From Caldilineaceae bacterium bin5 (GTDB lineage Bacteria > Chloroflexota > Anaerolineae > Caldilineales > Caldilineaceae), in the NCBI GenBank assembly GCA_002238445.1, contig MPML01000044.1:1-41351 (forward strand): DNA of 41,351 nucleotides, given 5' to 3'. The notes beneath the pieces are model-generated. The model was given only the letters and a program-made list of their open reading frames with translations. It was not told the DNA's origin and searched no databases. This document shows positions 39,811-41,351 of the stretch, in pieces. Position 1 is the stretch's first letter; each line of letters begins with the position of its first letter. Both the position numbers and the translations under genes were made by a program.

Positions 39811-40908
39811 TTGCCGAAACCTTTTACCTCGAACGAGCCACGGGTAGTGGAAAGCAGATCCCTGGAGAACTACTATCAGATATTGGGTGTTCAGCCCAAT
39901 GCTACGCAGGAAGTGCTCGATGCTGCATACCGGCGCCAAGTACGCCTGCATACCGGCGAATATCTGGACGATTCTGCGCTGGTGGCGGGGCCGGTACGGT
40001 CGGACCCATTCCTGGCACGCGTAGATGAGGCATACCGGCAGCTCTCGAGTCCATTGAAGCGCTGGACGCACGACGAGGAGTTGAAGGGGGCGCGGCTGGT
40101 TCCTCTCAGCGAAGAGGAATTGGAGTTGGCCCGCAAGCGATTGGAGCCTTCGGACGCGTGGCTGTCGTACCAGCGGTTGGAGAATGGTTCCATCTATATT
40201 CGGGTGGGCTGGGCGGTGGATTTCACCGCTGTACACGATGCGGTCATGTCGGCCATTCCGGAGTCGGGGCGAATCTATAATGACCGCCTGAATGAGTGGC
40301 GCGTAGATCCCAGATACGAAGCAAAGCTGGCCGAAATTTTCGCCAATTTCAAGCGGGCGGACGTGCAGGCGCCGCCAAGGCAAGTCGGCCCAACGTACCA
40401 GGGTGTAGGAAACATAGCGACCACAAAGCGTCCGTACCAGTCCTGGAAGGGCTGGCCGTTACTGATCATTGGTGGCCTGATTTTGGCGATAGTCGGTGCG
40501 GTTCTGTTTCCTGCCAACCGAGTCGTACCGGTCACAGTGCAGGCAACAGCGACTGCCCTCGCTCTGGCCAGTTCGTATGAGCCTCTGGAAAGCAGCTTTC
40601 TGACCAGGACTCCTGCCGCCACGCCTTCATTGACTGGGACGCTCCTGCATCCTTCTGTCAATTTGCGCGAACGGCCAGAGGCGGTTGGGCCCGTATTGAA
40701 GCTATTGGGTAACGACCAGACGTACCAGGTCGTTGGTCGGTCGGAGGATAGCAGCTGGTATGTGGTCACGGACGATGATGTAACCGGCTGGCTTGCGGCG
40801 TGGACTATTGCCATTGAGGGGGAAGCTGAGATACTGCCCGTCTCCGCTGAGATTTTCTTTTTGTCGGAGGGTGGTGACGAAGAGCAGGTTGACGGCGACG
40901 CAGAATGA
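39811..40908 (+). CDS. J-domain-like, membrane-anchored SH3b protein
   Basis: A 365-residue protein with three parts. Residues 20-88 resemble a J-domain (YYQILGVQPNATQEVLDAAYRRQ and VDEAYRQLSSPLKRW) but the HPD motif that activates Hsp70 is missing (RLHTGEY instead). A single membrane helix (about 215-234) follows. The C-terminal part is an SH3b-like domain (about 278-335, VNLRERPE, SSWYVVTDDDVTGWLAAW), as found in envelope proteins, so this part is probably outside the cytoplasm. The start is uncertain: TTG 39811 is the first in-frame start and GTG 39847 an alternative; neither has a good ribosome binding site. I do not recognise a named family for the combination. Confidence 0.7.
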   Translation: MPKPFTSNEPRVVESRSLENYYQILGVQPNATQEVLDAAYRRQVRLHTGEYLDDSALVAGPVRSDPFLARVDEAYRQLSSPLKRWTHDEELKGARLVPLSEEELELARKRLEPSDAWLSYQRLENGSIYIRVGWAVDFTAVHDAVMSAIPESGRIYNDRLNEWRVDPRYEAKLAEIFANFKRADVQAPPRQVGPTYQGVGNIATTKRPYQSWKGWPLLIIGGLILAIVGAVLFPANRVVPVTVQATATALALASSYEPLESSFLTRTPAATPSLTGTLLHPSVNLRERPEAVGPVLKLLGNDQTYQVVGRSEDSSWYVVTDDDVTGWLAAWTIAIEGEAEILPVSAEIFFLSEGGDEEQVDGDAE

Positions 40909-41351
40909 GCTTCAACCCAGATTTCCTGGCCCGGCTACTTGCAATTCGTTTTTAAGTATCGGGTAGCTACTAAGCCAAGTACAGTACCTGTCTTGACCAG
41001 CCCTTTGTCCCTGCCGCCATTCAGGCAATCTGCTTGCGAATTCGGTTGGCGGCAGCCACGTTGCTGGAGCCGCACGGCTGGAATGCGCACACGCGGTCGG
41101 AACTGCAGTTTTTTTGGTAGTCAGTTTTTGGTTTTCAGTGGAACACCAGTCGTCAGGGGAACACCGGTGATTAGCGGTCGATGGTCGGTGGGTTGAGGCG
41201 GCAAGTGGGGGAGGAGACACTGGTGGCTAGACACGCTGCTGGAGCCGCACGGCTGGAATGAGCACACAAGGTCGGTGAGCGATGGTTTTGTAGGGGGGCG
41301 TTGCGGGGGCGCAGCCCCTGCACAAGGGAGGGCCGAAGGCCCGACCGCCCA
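40909..41351. other. Repeat-rich end of the window
   Basis: No supported gene. It consists of element copy 5 with an insertion of about 135 bp, containing a GGAACACC(A/G)GT pair and a variant 14-bp repeat. Confidence 0.7.
40962..41351 (+). mobile_element. MITE-like element, copy 5 (interrupted, cut by window edge)
   Basis: The left end (AGCTACTAAGCCA at 40965-40977) and core run to about 41100. Then comes unrelated sequence to about 41236, after which the element resumes: the block 41062-41100 is repeated at 41237-41275 (first 24 bases identical) and continues through the double hairpin to CCGCCCA at 41351. The last 41 bases equal the first 41 of the window. Confidence 0.75.

Noticed and set aside
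1..41351. Window as a complete circular replicon because both ends match
   Set aside because: The matching 41 bases lie in a multi-copy element, and the content is chromosomal housekeeping genes, so an assembly break at a repeat is the simpler explanation.

Overview
The window reads as a chromosomal piece of an uncultured, GC-rich bacterium, most likely a member of the Chloroflexota (Caldilineae/Anaerolineae or a related group). That is an inference from gene content: several enolase-superfamily sugar-acid enzymes, a phytanoyl-CoA dioxygenase, a MoxR/DUF58/DUF4129 operon, a four-domain ribosomal protein S1, a Rex repressor, a fused glycyl-tRNA synthetase, and intergenic regions crowded with short repeats. 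Nothing in the window fixes the genus, and no gene was compared with a database.

Layout. 1-1663: end of a repeat element, a heptamer array and an MFS transporter. 2472-7549: a plus-strand block with a Gfo/Idh/MocA oxidoreductase, a beta-propeller glycosidase-like protein, an SDR and an M81 (MlrC-type) metallopeptidase. A tRNA-Arg(CCT) lies at 7644-7716 on the minus strand. 7973-11909: a MoxR-DUF58-DUF4129 operon. 12610-15008: translation genes rpsA, rpsU and infA, with a strong promoter and a clear terminator. 15176-17227: a NUDIX hydrolase, rsmG and rex, the last with a recognisable Rex box over its own promoter. 17422-22271: an SDR, a PhyH dioxygenase and glyQS on the minus strand.

22362-29091: tandemly duplicated enolase-superfamily genes, tandemly duplicated extended-SDR epimerase/dehydrogenase genes, then a third enolase-superfamily member on the plus strand. 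29123-36955: a minus-strand operon coding for a lipoprotein peptide-binding protein, TldD, TldE, two DppB/DppC-type permeases and a second binding protein without a signal peptide. No ABC ATPase gene is present in the window. 38027-39702: KDPG aldolase and KDG kinase, which fit downstream of the sugar-acid dehydratases. 39811-40908: a J-like/transmembrane/SH3b protein.

The most unusual content is intergenic. A family of about 300-bp, MITE-like elements occurs five times (whole or partial, both orientations). Two complete copies have inverted terminal repeats, and the inner hairpins change sequence between copies while keeping their pairing. Around them lie TGGTCAG heptamer arrays, a 14-bp tandem repeat, and a decayed transposase C-terminus. 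The first and last 41 bases of the window are identical because both lie in this element, so the window edges are probably repeat-induced assembly breaks.
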